64,000 nucleotides of DNA from JAXLQL01 sp046331625 (GCA_046331625.1 JAXLQL010000011.1:62001-126000); one strand, 5' to 3'; counted from the first letter of the stretch, positions 7,273 to 16,204 are shown. Notes: a model not told the origin generated them from the sequence alone. Numbers and translations are program-made.

Positions 7273-8703
7273 ATGGGTTTTCGTGTCATACTCCTGCACC
7301 TTGCGGTGGCAGGACTGAGCTTCGCGTCACTGTTCAACCCGCTGTGGGGACTGTTGGGCTACGTTTGGTATTCGCTGGCCCGGCCTGACGCGTTGGCATA
7401 CAACGAGGGGCAATTCCAGCACTCGATCCTGCTGGCGATTTGCACGCTGGCCGGCAGTTGGCGCTCATTCGCCAATTTCCGCTTCTGGATCGGCAACCCT
7501 TGGGTGTTGTCGATGATCCTGCTGCAGGTGACATTCGTGGCGTCGATCGCGATTGCGGCGCAACCCGGAGTCGCATGGGACCACTATGCCGGTTTCCTGA
7601 AGTATTTCATTATCTGCCTGCTGATCCCGATGTTCGTGGCCAACGAGCATGACTTCCGTCTGTTGTTTCTAGTGATGGCTTTCTCGAACGCGCTCATCGG
7701 GAGCCGCTTCGGATTCTTCGGCGTGCTCCATGGCGGCGTTTACATCGAAACGGGCCTGGGCGGATTCATTTCCGAGAACAACACGTTGTCGCTCGCGCTG
7801 AACACGGCCCTGCCTCTCATCTGGTTTGCGCGCGACCTGGTGGACAAGCAGTGGCAGAAGATCGGATTCCTGATTGGCGCCTTCGGTACCATGGCCGCGA
7901 TCGTCATGAGCCACTCCCGCGGCGGCCTGATGACGCTCGGACTGGTCTTGTTGTTTCTCGTCTATCGATCGCGCCACCGGATCATGGTGGCGGCTGGATT
8001 GGCAATCCTCATTCTCCCCGCCGTCTTGTTGGTGTCCACGTCGCTGTATGACCGCATGGCGACACTCCAGAACTACGAGGAAGACGGCTCGACTTCGGCC
8101 CGCATGGCCTACGTGGACGTCGCCCTCAAAGTCTGGGCGCGCTATCCGGTTCTCGGTGTCGGTTTCGGTACCGAGAATTGGGCCTTGGTGAGCGAGGAGT
8201 ACATGTCGAAGACCGAGAAGCGCCACGTGGTCCACAACAACTTCCTCCAGATGGCTGTGGACTCCGGTACGCTGGCTTTCTTGGTGCTCTGCTGGCAGTT
8301 GTTCTTCAGCGCATGGTGGCTCGGGCGGGCGGCAAAACGATATAAGGAGCTGTTTCCAGGTCAGAAGGACAAGCTCGCTTACGCCTACGGGTTGCAATGC
8401 TCATTGATGGCATTTGCTTTCGGCAGCGTCGGTGCTTCGCGCACTGACTACGACTTCTACTACATCCTGGTAATGACGGTGGGCGCATTCTACACGGTAC
8501 ACAATCAACTGCTCGAGCAGGCGAGAGAGAAGCAGCTTGCTGTCGCAGCGGCGGAGCCGTCGGAAGCCGTCGCAGTACCCGAGCGCGACGCCGTGGATCC
8601 GTTTCGCCCTCTTCCTCCTGCGGTTCCCGCTGCGGTTGCCGTGCGCGCTCCGCGCTGGAGGAATCCCATGACGCCGATCCGGACACGCACGAGTCCGCGA
8701 TAG
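7273..8703 (+). CDS. O-antigen ligase/Wzy-type membrane protein, exosortase-associated
   Basis: A 476-residue polytopic membrane protein with about ten hydrophobic segments. The N-terminal block (FNPLWGLLGYVWYSLARPDAL) resembles the DUF5935 domain of the putative O-glycosylation ligases that accompany exosortase systems. The Wzy/WaaL ligase domain follows, with the periplasmic loop YPVLGVGFGTENWALVSEE and VVHNNFLQMAVDSGTLAF, where the conserved His lies. The family joins polysaccharide chains to each other or to an acceptor at the outer face of the inner membrane. The C-terminal 60 residues are Ala/Pro-rich and not conserved-looking. ATG at 7273 is preceded by GGGAGGAG. It converges on the GT39 gene. 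Confidence 0.85.
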   Translation: MGFRVILLHLAVAGLSFASLFNPLWGLLGYVWYSLARPDALAYNEGQFQHSILLAICTLAGSWRSFANFRFWIGNPWVLSMILLQVTFVASIAIAAQPGVAWDHYAGFLKYFIICLLIPMFVANEHDFRLLFLVMAFSNALIGSRFGFFGVLHGGVYIETGLGGFISENNTLSLALNTALPLIWFARDLVDKQWQKIGFLIGAFGTMAAIVMSHSRGGLMTLGLVLLFLVYRSRHRIMVAAGLAILILPAVLLVSTSLYDRMATLQNYEEDGSTSARMAYVDVALKVWARYPVLGVGFGTENWALVSEEYMSKTEKRHVVHNNFLQMAVDSGTLAFLVLCWQLFFSAWWLGRAAKRYKELFPGQKDKLAYAYGLQCSLMAFAFGSVGASRTDYDFYYILVMTVGAFYTVHNQLLEQAREKQLAVAAAEPSEAVAVPERDAVDPFRPLPPAVPAAVAVRAPRWRNPMTPIRTRTSPR

Positions 8704-8738
8704 GTAAGAAGGGAATCAGGGCACGGGGCTCCGGTGGT

Positions 8739-8752
8739 GGGACCCCGGTCCC
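8739..8752. terminator. possible bidirectional terminator hairpin
   Basis: GGGACCCCGGTCCC can fold as a 5-bp stem with a 4-base loop in the 77-base gap between the convergent O-ligase and GT39 genes. There is no T-run on either strand, so it may be a simple structured spacer. Confidence 0.25.
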
Positions 8753-8780
8753 GCGCAGGCACCCGCACCGCACGGCTAGA

Positions 8781-10388
8781 TCAAGCGGCCTTCGATACGG
8801 ATTCGGTGCCAGGACGCCTGATCACTTCGAGCTTGGGTACCGGATAGATCGACAGGGAAGCCAACGCCATCAGGAGTGGAGCGGCCACCATGTGATAGCG
8901 CGCTGCCTGGCAGAACGGCAACCCGGGCAGCCACCAAGCGAGAATCGCGCCGGCAACCACCTGCAAGGCCGGCGTCGAGAGAAACAATGCTTTGCCGCGC
9001 ACCAGTCCTAGGGCAGTGAGCAGCCAGAGGCCCGCCCACCAGATGTGCCCCACGGCTTGAAACAGGATGTAAGCCTTGCTATCGCCGAGCCCCGCGCCCA
9101 CTTTCAATGACCAATACCAGCCGTCTCCGTCCTCTCCGAGCAGTGTCACTTGCCGTTGCACGGCCATGGCGAGGTACTTGCCCGGGTTGTCTCGGATCCA
9201 GGCGATGGCCCGATTCGATGCTTCCTCGTAGTAGCGATGCTCGTCGTAGCCAACTTCTTTGCGAAGAGCCACCGTCATCTCCTCGTTGTATTCGACGGTG
9301 GCACGCGGGTTCGCGACCAGGTGCAGTGCCGTGCTGCCGTTGGCCGAGACCAGCACGTGGAACCCGTGCTGGTAGTTGCGCCAAGTCCAAGGCAGGACAA
9401 CCGCCGCCATCAAGGCCACTCCGGCTGCGGTCTTGAGACCCGCAGTGCGTACGGCCGGCCACCATCCGTCGCGCGGCCGCTGGTCCGGGGCGGTGAGCAA
9501 GTGATACAGGAACCACAGCGGGCAGATCGCAACGGCGGTAGGTCTCACCAAGACGGCCATTCCCGCCACCAGACCCGCCGCGGCCATCGTGCCCAAGCCT
9601 CCGCGCCGCGATGCAATCGCCAGCCGCAGTGACACGATAACCAGGCACAGGAACAGCGGCTCATAAGCAAGTAAGCCCGTGAAGGCGATGCCGCCCGGCC
9701 AGAGAGCCAGCATCCAGGCTGCCCCCACTGCACAGCCGTATCCGGCTATGGTGGCCACCAGGCGGTAGAGCGCGTAGAGAGTCACCAGGAACAACGCGAG
9801 GTTGGCCGCCATCGGAAGCCATGCGCCGTGACCGAACACCAGGAAACAGGCGGCGAGGAACATCGGATAGCCAGGAGCCCGATACACGTACCACTTGGTG
9901 AACGAGCTTGGTTCGCCGGGAGTCGGCACTAGGGATGAGTACTCGCCGGTGGCAGCGAGCCGCGTGGCCAAGCCCTGATACTCCACACCGTCAGAGACGG
10001 GCGGCGTCGGCAGGGCCAGCGCCCACCCGAGACGAATCGCCAGGCCGATGACGGCCGCCAGTACCACCAGCTTGCCGCGCCTCGGTTCCAGCCACTCGAC
10101 GCTCTGCCGCGCGAGCTGTGCGAGGAACGGCGCTTCGGCTACGCGCATGACGATCACCAAAACGAACGTACCGATCGCAATCAGGCGCCAATCGCGGAAA
10201 CCCAGCACTCGGGAGGGTATCGACACGAAGGCCGCCCAGATCAACAGCCAAGTGAGCCACCAGATACACGGGACGAACCGTGTCCGGACCAGTTCCTTCA
10301 CCACATGAGCAGGATAGGGGATGTTCTTGAAACATTCGTCAAACCGTACTCCTAGTGAGCCAGCCCTCGTGGGGCGGGTGCGTTCCAT
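8781..10388 (-). CDS. GT39-family (PMT-like) glycosyltransferase
   Basis: A 535-residue polytopic protein of the ArnT/PMT superfamily that transfers sugars from polyprenyl phosphates at the outer membrane face. After an N-terminal cytoplasmic segment there are about eleven hydrophobic helices; the first periplasmic loop carries the acidic catalytic region TPPVSDGVEYQGLATRLAATG and the YVYRAPGYPMFLA block usual for the family. The ATG at 10388 is chosen; the open frame to 10838 overlaps the DegT gene on the other strand and is a shadow. Only 33 bases separate its start from that of the divergent DegT gene, with a shared AT-rich core (gatattagga). Substrate and acceptor are unknown; context points to surface polysaccharide assembly. 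Confidence 0.82.
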   Translation of the reverse strand: MERTRPTRAGSLGVRFDECFKNIPYPAHVVKELVRTRFVPCIWWLTWLLIWAAFVSIPSRVLGFRDWRLIAIGTFVLVIVMRVAEAPFLAQLARQSVEWLEPRRGKLVVLAAVIGLAIRLGWALALPTPPVSDGVEYQGLATRLAATGEYSSLVPTPGEPSSFTKWYVYRAPGYPMFLAACFLVFGHGAWLPMAANLALFLVTLYALYRLVATIAGYGCAVGAAWMLALWPGGIAFTGLLAYEPLFLCLVIVSLRLAIASRRGGLGTMAAAGLVAGMAVLVRPTAVAICPLWFLYHLLTAPDQRPRDGWWPAVRTAGLKTAAGVALMAAVVLPWTWRNYQHGFHVLVSANGSTALHLVANPRATVEYNEEMTVALRKEVGYDEHRYYEEASNRAIAWIRDNPGKYLAMAVQRQVTLLGEDGDGWYWSLKVGAGLGDSKAYILFQAVGHIWWAGLWLLTALGLVRGKALFLSTPALQVVAGAILAWWLPGLPFCQAARYHMVAAPLLMALASLSIYPVPKLEVIRRPGTESVSKAA

Positions 10389-10421
10389 GACTTCGCGCGG
10401 CCAGGCATGGGATATTAGGAC

Positions 10422-11567
10422 TTGGTCCCGCCCACGAAGAGAATCCCCCTGCTCGACCTGACCGCCCAGCACGCTCGTATCCGCGAGGAAGTACTGGCCG
10501 AGGTGATTCCGCTCATCGACTCGCAGCGCTTCATTCTCGGAGAGCCCGTGGAGAAGCTCGAACAGGAGATCGCTGCTTATTGCTCGGTGGGCCACGCGGT
10601 GGGGTGTGCGTCGGGTTCTGACGCGCTGGAGCTTTCGCTGATGGCGCTGGGGATTGGTCCGGGCGACGAGGTGCTGACGGTTCCGTTCACGTTCTACGCC
10701 AGTGCGGCGGCGATTTCGCTGGTAGGCGCCAAGCCGGTTTTCGCCGACATCGAGCCGGGAACTCTGACGATGGATATCGAGCAGGCTGCGCGGGTGCTCG
10801 AGCGGCATCCGCGGATCCGCGCCGTGATCCCGGTGCATCTGTTCGGAGGCTGCGCCGATTGCGACGCCTTGACCGAGTTGACGAAGCCCCGGGGAATCGC
10901 CGTGGTTGAAGACGCGGCGCAGGCGATCGGGGCCGAGAGCCGCGGGCGCCGGGCTGGTTCGCTGGGCGACTTCGGCTGTTTCAGCTTCTTCCCGTCGAAG
11001 AATTTGGGCGGCTGGGGCGACGGTGGGATGGTGACCACGCCCGATGCGGAACGGGCGGCAAAGCTGCGGTCATTGCGGGTTCACGGCAGCCGCCGCCGCT
11101 ACTATCACGAGTCGATTGGAGTGAACTCGCGCCTCGATGCTGTCCAAGCGGTTGTGCTGCGGGTGAAGCTACGTCATCTCGAAGACTGGACCGCCGCTCG
11201 GAGCCGTAATGCCGCTGCCTACCGGGAGTTGTTGCGAGGGATGCCCGTGCAATTGCCGGTGGAGGGGGCGGCGACTTCGCGGCACGTCTACAACCAGTTC
11301 ACGATTCAGGCTCCGCGGCGTGACGAACTTCGCGCATATCTGGATGCGGCTGGAATCGGCACCGAGACCTACTATCCGCTTCCGCTCCATCTGCAAGAGT
11401 GCTACTCAGGGCTGGGGTACCGCGAAGGAGATTTCCCGGTCAGCGAGCAGGCGGCCAAGCAAGCGCTGTCACTGCCGATCCACGCGGAACTGTCCCAGGG
11501 GGATCTCGAAAAAGTGGCCGAGTCCATCGGGAAATTCTATGAACGCCCCGCGACTGGTACGATGTAG
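10422..11567 (+). CDS. DegT/DnrJ/EryC1/StrS sugar aminotransferase
   Basis: A 381-residue PLP-dependent transaminase that would make an amino sugar from a nucleotide-linked keto sugar. Family features are IPLLDLTAQHARIREEV at the N terminus, GCASGSDALELSLMALGIGPGDEVLTVPFTF, the Asp-containing VVEDAAQAIGAESRGRRAG, and the PLP lysine in FSFFPSKNLGGWGDGGM. The only usable start is TTG at 10422, since an upstream ATG at 10407 runs into TAG at 10416. There is no Shine-Dalgarno. It ends 5 bases before the GTG of the exosortase gene, so the two are one transcription unit. Confidence 0.92.
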   Translation: MVPPTKRIPLLDLTAQHARIREEVLAEVIPLIDSQRFILGEPVEKLEQEIAAYCSVGHAVGCASGSDALELSLMALGIGPGDEVLTVPFTFYASAAAISLVGAKPVFADIEPGTLTMDIEQAARVLERHPRIRAVIPVHLFGGCADCDALTELTKPRGIAVVEDAAQAIGAESRGRRAGSLGDFGCFSFFPSKNLGGWGDGGMVTTPDAERAAKLRSLRVHGSRRRYYHESIGVNSRLDAVQAVVLRVKLRHLEDWTAARSRNAAAYRELLRGMPVQLPVEGAATSRHVYNQFTIQAPRRDELRAYLDAAGIGTETYYPLPLHLQECYSGLGYREGDFPVSEQAAKQALSLPIHAELSQGDLEKVAESIGKFYERPATGTM

Positions 11568-11572
11568 TTATT

Positions 11573-12463
11573 GTGACGGGAGAGACCCCATCCGTTTCGG
11601 AGACCCCAGGGCGCATTCCTTGGGCCATGCTTGGCTGGTTCGCGGTACTGCTAGGCGTACTCTATTTCGACGTACTGCGTGAGATGTCCGCCGAGTGGCT
11701 CACAGACGATGACATGGGCCACGGGCTGTTTGTGCCCTTCATCGCAGGGTACATCGTCTGGCGCAAGCGGGACGTACTGAGGTCGCTGCCGATACGCGGC
11801 CACTGGTTCGGGCTTGTTCTATTGGCTTGGGGCGGGCTACAGCTAGTGGCGGGAACGCTTGGTGCGGAGATGTTCGTATCGCGCACAGCGTTGATCGTTT
11901 CGCTGGCGGGTCTGATCCTATGGCTGGGCGGTGTGGCGTTTCTGAAGGAACTTGCCTTCCCGCTCTTCGTATTGATGTTCATGATCCGCATTCCGGCGAT
12001 CATTTTCAAGCAGATTACGTTCCCGTTGCAGTTGTTCGCCAGTCAGGTGGCCGAGACGGCGCTGAACCTGATCGGAATTCCCGTGCTGCGCGAAGGCAAC
12101 GTGCTCGAATTGCCGAGCCAGCCACTGAGCGTGGTGGAGGCATGCAGCGGAATTCGGTCGCTACTCTCACTTGCGTTTCTCGCTGTGGTTTACGCCTACT
12201 TCACCGACAAGAAGATTTGGATGCGCGGCGCGTTGATGGTGGCATCGGTGCCGGTGGCGGTTGCAGCGAACGCGTTCCGCGTCACTGCGACAGGAGTGCT
12301 GAGCGAGGTCAAGAAGGAGTTGGCCGAGGGCTTCTTCCACACGATGGAGGGCTTTCTGGTCTTCCTGGTGGCGGTGCTGATCCTGGTGGCCGTTCACGGA
12401 CTGATCAATCGCGTCTATTCGCTGTTCGCCGATCGCCGCAAGGGCGCTCCGGTGGCCGTCTAG
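11573..12463 (+). CDS. exosortase/archaeosortase-family transpeptidase
   Basis: A 296-residue membrane protein with about eight helices. The three family catalytic residues are present: Cys191 in VVEACSGIRSLLSL, Arg236 in AANAFRVTATG and His256 in GFFHTMEG. Exosortases cleave C-terminal PEP-CTERM-like tripartite signals of secreted proteins and attach them to the surface or to exopolysaccharide. The protein ends soon after the last helix, so there is no fused EpsI-type domain. The GTG start follows the DegT stop by 5 bases, and TACGAT at 11558-11563 lies 9 bases before it. No protein with a recognisable PEP-CTERM tail is encoded in this window, so its substrates lie elsewhere. Confidence 0.92.
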   Translation: MTGETPSVSETPGRIPWAMLGWFAVLLGVLYFDVLREMSAEWLTDDDMGHGLFVPFIAGYIVWRKRDVLRSLPIRGHWFGLVLLAWGGLQLVAGTLGAEMFVSRTALIVSLAGLILWLGGVAFLKELAFPLFVLMFMIRIPAIIFKQITFPLQLFASQVAETALNLIGIPVLREGNVLELPSQPLSVVEACSGIRSLLSLAFLAVVYAYFTDKKIWMRGALMVASVPVAVAANAFRVTATGVLSEVKKELAEGFFHTMEGFLVFLVAVLILVAVHGLINRVYSLFADRRKGAPVAV

Positions 12464-12533
12464 TCCATCGCCTTCTCGATAGCGCTGCCGCGGAAGCGTC
12501 AAGACCGCGGGTTACCATAGGTGATTCTGCTCG

Positions 12534-13208
12534 ATGCCTGATCTGTCTCTGCGCTTTCTTTTCGATGCGCTGCAAATTGTCCTCATCGATCTGGTGTTGG
12601 CCGGCGACAACGCCGTGGTCATCGCCATGGCGGTGCGATCTCTGCCCGTGTCTCAGCGGCGGATGGGAATCCTGCTCGGCGCGGGGCTAGCCGTCATCCT
12701 TCGCATCGCGATTACGTTTTTCGCCTCTCAGCTTTTGCAGGTGCAGTTCGTCAAGCTCCTGGGTGGTCTGGCGGTGTTGTGGATCGCGGTCAAGATGCTG
12801 GCGCAGCCTGGCGAGCAGGAAGAGGGCAGGGAAGCGCGCGGGCTGTGGCAGGCGATGTGGATGATCCTGGTGGCCGACATCACCATGTCGATCGACAACA
12901 TCCTGGCCGTGGCTGGGGCGTCGAAGGGGAACCTGTTCCTGCTGATCTTCGGCCTGACGGTGAGCATTCCGTTCGTGATCTTCACGAGCCGTCTGCTGTC
13001 GACGCTCATGGACCGCTACCCGATCATCGTCTGGATCGGCGCTGCGATCCTGGGCAGAGTTGCCGGAGAGATGATCTTCTCGGACCCGTGGGTCACGAGC
13101 CAGATCGCGTTGCCGCATTGGACCGTGTGGGTTGCCGAAGTCGTGTTCGCGGGCGGAGTGGTGGGAGCGGGGTGGCTTCTGCAGCGTCAGCGGCGGGCCG
13201 GCACGTAG
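12534..13208 (+). CDS. TerC-family membrane protein (YjbE-like)
   Basis: A 224-residue seven-helix protein of the TerC family, which includes metal-ion exporters such as manganese efflux proteins that work during protein secretion. The two duplicated acidic motifs that line the transport path are visible: LIDLVLAGDNAVVIAMAV in helix 1 and LVADITMSIDNILAVAGAS in the central helix. Length fits the short YjbE group, without CBS or CorC domains. The ATG at 12534 has no Shine-Dalgarno; TACCAT at 12513-12518 may be its -10. No yybP-ykoY-like manganese riboswitch fits in the 70-base gap upstream. It overlaps the convergent GT39 gene by 22 bases. Confidence 0.85.
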   Translation: MPDLSLRFLFDALQIVLIDLVLAGDNAVVIAMAVRSLPVSQRRMGILLGAGLAVILRIAITFFASQLLQVQFVKLLGGLAVLWIAVKMLAQPGEQEEGREARGLWQAMWMILVADITMSIDNILAVAGASKGNLFLLIFGLTVSIPFVIFTSRLLSTLMDRYPIIVWIGAAILGRVAGEMIFSDPWVTSQIALPHWTVWVAEVVFAGGVVGAGWLLQRQRRAGT

Positions 13209-14821
13209 AACAACAGGATGCCGCTACCGATGCGTTCGGTGGGCTGCATGCGGTCCGGCCAGAACTCGGTGCCGGGATCGTAGACGTAGCGTGTGTCCCC
13301 GAACAAGCCGTACTTCATTGGCGTGACGCTCACGGCGTTCCAGCCGGGGTGGGGCCCGTTGAGGTCGAGCGGGCGGATGGGCGGAAATCCAAAGAGCCTG
13401 GCGAGGTCTCCGGGCGCATATTGGTGGAAATAGACCTCTTGCGCTCCCACTTCTTTGAGGCGGCGGGCAAGGCGCTTGACGTCTTGGCTCCAATCCAAAT
13501 CAGAATCCACCAGATATGCTTCCGGGCGGCTGCCCGCGAAAAAGTTGAAGTATCCGATGTAGTCCGGGTGCGCAAGTGCTGAAGAAAGCAGCATCCAAGC
13601 GCCGAGCGCCCCCAGCGGGAGCTCGATAGCGCGGCGGCGAGGGAAGCGGCGGAGGATTTCCGAGGTGAGGATCGCGGCGGCAATGGCGAGCACGACGTAG
13701 ACCGGGAGCACGTGGCGGGTCCCGATCTTGATCTGCGTGAGGAACGAGGCGAAGAAGAGAATGCCGCCGGCGGTGGCGGGCAGGATCCAGGTACGGGATC
13801 CGATTTCGCCGCGGCGGCACATCCACAGCAATCCGGGCACGCCGAGCAACAGCAGCGGTAGCGGCGTCTTCACCGCGAGCGCGATCACGTAGAAGGACGG
13901 CCACCCGACGGTGTTCGCCGCGCCCATGAGATAGGTGAGGTGACCCTGGCGATCATGGTTGCGGACCTCCTCGATTCCCTTCCACAACGGTTCGAATGAG
14001 AACCAGTAGGCGCTCCAGATCATGGCGGCGACAATGGCGGCGGCGAGGCCGAGTTGCGCGAAGTGCACGCCGAAGGAGAAACGCTTTGCGTACAGCATTC
14101 CGGCGAGCGCGATGAGGGCGATGCAAGGAAAAAAGGCGAGCGTGGAGAACTTGGCGAGGATCGCGGCTCCGAGGCTCAGTCCCGCGAGCGCGGCGGCGGC
14201 CAGTGACGGCTGGTGGATCCAGCGCCAGCCGGCGTAGACGGCCGCGAGCAAACAAGCGGTGAGCGCCATGTCAGTAGTGGCGAGGCCGGCGTGCGCGAGA
14301 ACGGATGGCGTCACCGTGGTGAGGGCGAGCGCGAGCAATGCGGCCGGGCGCCGGCCCGAGATCCAACGCGTGAACGAAAACACGACCCAGCAGGTGAGCC
14401 AGAAGAACGGGAGCATGCCAGCGCGGGCGAGGGTGAGTACACGGTCCATGCCTTGGCCGAGAATGGCGAGGCCTTCGTTGAAGATCCCGGATGTTCCAGT
14501 GCCGTGGAAGCCGGCGATGCGCGGCAAGATCGCGGTGAAGACTCGGGCCAAGGGTGGATGCTGCGGTTCGTAGGTGTAACCATGTTTCTCGAGCCACTCC
14601 ATTCCCGCGGCGATGTGGGCAGGCTCATCGAAGGTGTAGCTGAGCACCGGGTAGGTGGCGATGATACGAGCGGTGGCGATGAGCACGAGCGCGAGCGCGA
14701 TCCAGCGAGCGTGGCGTTCGAGGAAGGATTCGATGCGGGGCAGGGGATCGGGACGGGGCGCGATTCGCGCAGCAGGCTCGGCGGCGGCAGACCCGCCGCT
14801 TCTCGATCTTGGACGCGACAT
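13187..14821 (-). CDS. GT39-family (PMT-like) glycosyltransferase, second copy
   Basis: A 544-residue polytopic protein with an Arg/Pro-rich N-terminal cytoplasmic tail (about 38 residues), then about eleven helices. The catalytic first-loop motif is TFDEPAHIAAGMEW, with Asp65-Glu66, and EPQHPPLARV follows in the same loop, both hallmarks of PMT/ArnT-like enzymes. The soluble C-terminal domain (about 110 residues) has YLVDSDLDWSQDVKRLARRLKE, common in acidobacterial and planctomycete members. ATG at 14821 is preceded by TATCAT (minus strand, 14836-14831) and no Shine-Dalgarno, so its message may be leaderless. It is not close in sequence to the GT39 gene at 8.8-10.4 kb and stands alone. Confidence 0.83.
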   Translation of the reverse strand: MSRPRSRSGGSAAAEPAARIAPRPDPLPRIESFLERHARWIALALVLIATARIIATYPVLSYTFDEPAHIAAGMEWLEKHGYTYEPQHPPLARVFTAILPRIAGFHGTGTSGIFNEGLAILGQGMDRVLTLARAGMLPFFWLTCWVVFSFTRWISGRRPAALLALALTTVTPSVLAHAGLATTDMALTACLLAAVYAGWRWIHQPSLAAAALAGLSLGAAILAKFSTLAFFPCIALIALAGMLYAKRFSFGVHFAQLGLAAAIVAAMIWSAYWFSFEPLWKGIEEVRNHDRQGHLTYLMGAANTVGWPSFYVIALAVKTPLPLLLLGVPGLLWMCRRGEIGSRTWILPATAGGILFFASFLTQIKIGTRHVLPVYVVLAIAAAILTSEILRRFPRRRAIELPLGALGAWMLLSSALAHPDYIGYFNFFAGSRPEAYLVDSDLDWSQDVKRLARRLKEVGAQEVYFHQYAPGDLARLFGFPPIRPLDLNGPHPGWNAVSVTPMKYGLFGDTRYVYDPGTEFWPDRMQPTERIGSGILLFYVPARR

Positions 14822-14830
14822 GAATGAGCC

Positions 14831-14859
14831 ATGATAACCCGGAATAGCGGTGCTACCAT
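14831..14859. promoter_or_regulatory. back-to-back -10 elements for two leaderless genes
   Basis: The 45-base gap between two divergent starts holds TATCAT on the minus strand (14836-14831, 9 bases before the GT39 ATG) and TACCAT on the plus strand (14854-14859, 7 bases before the oxidoreductase ATG). With the usual 6-8 base spacing to the transcription start, both messages would begin at or next to their start codons. Confidence 0.5.
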
Positions 14860-14866
14860 ACCACCC

Positions 14867-16204
14867 ATGGTCACCCGAAGAGCGTTCGCCGCGGGCCTTG
14901 CCGCGGCCTCGTACTCGCGCATCAAGGGCGCCAACGATCGCGTTGGCGTCGGGTTCATCGGATACGGACTGATCGGCGCGCAGCACGTCTTCGACTTCAA
15001 GAATCAGAAAGACGTGGATATGGTTGCCCTGAGCGACTGCTATCAGCCGCGACTCGAACAAGGCGTGGCTGCCTGCGGCGGGCGCACGAAACCCTATCGC
15101 GATTTTCGGAAGCTACTCGAGGACAAAGACCTGCAAGCGGTAGTGGTGGCCACGCCAGACCACTGGCACGCGATGATGACGATGATGGCCTGCGCCGCGG
15201 GCAAAGACGTGTACGTCGAGAAGCCGATGACGCTCTTTATGAAGGAAGGGCGCTGGATGACCAAGGTGGCCCGCAAGCACAATCGCGTGGTGCAAGTGGG
15301 AACACAGCAACGCTCAGGCAAGCACTATCAAAAGGCCAAGGAACTGATGCAGGGCGGGCACCTCGGCAAGATCGTGAGCGTGCGAATGGGATCGTTCCGA
15401 AACATTTCTCCTGGATTTGGTTCGCCAGGCGATTCCACCGCGCCCAACGATTTCGACTACGACATGTGGTTGGGGCCCGCGCCCAAGCGCCCCTTCAATC
15501 CGCAGCGTGGCATCTATCATTTCCGCTGGTTCTGGGATTACTCGGGCGGGCAGATGACCAACCTCGCCGCCCACTCGATCGACATCGTGCAGTGGTCGTT
15601 GGGGGTAAAGGGACCGCTCTCGGTGTCGTCCTCCGGTGGGCGGTGGGTGTTGCCGGGGCCGGGTGAGACGCCCGATGTGCAGGACGCGCTGTTCGAATAC
15701 ACGGGCTTCAATTCGCTTTACTCGTGCCGCGAGATCAGTCAGGGCCGGCGGGAGACCGGTGGCGGGCTGACGTTCTACGGAACCAAGGGGAGCCTATCGA
15801 TCGATCGCGGTGGATTCGAAGTGGTGGCGGACATGAAGGTGGAGCCGGAGAGCTTGATCCCGCGGTTCAAAGGGCATCCCGGTGGTGGTCCGCGGACGAA
15901 CCAGATGAAGCCAGAGCCATGGACGCAGGCGATGAAGGAGCCGGGCTCATCGGATGAGCAGTTCGATCTCCATGTCCGCAATTTCGTCGATTGCGTGAAG
16001 AGCCGGAATCGCCCGATCGCCGATGTGGAAGACGGGCATCAGGTGGCGACGGCGTGCCACCTGGCGAACATTTCGCTGCGGGTGGGGCGCAAGCTGCGTT
16101 GGGACGCGGACAAGGAAGAGATTCCGGGCGACAAGGAAGCCAACGCGATGCTCGAACGGCCGTATCGCAAACCTTGGGATCAAGTATTGAGGAGCTTGCT
16201 GTAG
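14867..16204 (+). CDS. Gfo/Idh/MocA-family oxidoreductase, Tat-exported
   Basis: A 445-residue NAD(P)-dependent dehydrogenase of the glucose-fructose oxidoreductase family. An N-terminal twin-arginine-like leader (TRRAFAAGLAAAS) is followed by the Rossmann motif VGVGFIGYGLIG, VVVATPDHWHAMMTMMACAAGKDVYVEKPM (the EKP motif with catalytic Lys) and the C-terminal domain with QMTNLAAHSIDIVQWSLG, typical of the large secreted set in Solibacter and planctomycetes. Substrates are sugars or inositols; which one is unknown. ATG at 14867 is 7 bases after TACCAT with no Shine-Dalgarno. Its TAG overlaps the GTG of the following methyltransferase gene by one base, so they are coupled. Confidence 0.9.
   Translation: MVTRRAFAAGLAAASYSRIKGANDRVGVGFIGYGLIGAQHVFDFKNQKDVDMVALSDCYQPRLEQGVAACGGRTKPYRDFRKLLEDKDLQAVVVATPDHWHAMMTMMACAAGKDVYVEKPMTLFMKEGRWMTKVARKHNRVVQVGTQQRSGKHYQKAKELMQGGHLGKIVSVRMGSFRNISPGFGSPGDSTAPNDFDYDMWLGPAPKRPFNPQRGIYHFRWFWDYSGGQMTNLAAHSIDIVQWSLGVKGPLSVSSSGGRWVLPGPGETPDVQDALFEYTGFNSLYSCREISQGRRETGGGLTFYGTKGSLSIDRGGFEVVADMKVEPESLIPRFKGHPGGGPRTNQMKPEPWTQAMKEPGSSDEQFDLHVRNFVDCVKSRNRPIADVEDGHQVATACHLANISLRVGRKLRWDADKEEIPGDKEANAMLERPYRKPWDQVLRSLL

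Noticed and set aside
10389..10838. N-terminal extension of the first GT39 protein to 10838
   Set aside because: It runs antisense through the DegT gene, has no family resemblance and would remove the divergent control region.
12464..12533. Manganese (yybP-ykoY) riboswitch before the TerC gene
   Set aside because: The gap is only 70 bases and lacks the conserved internal loops.
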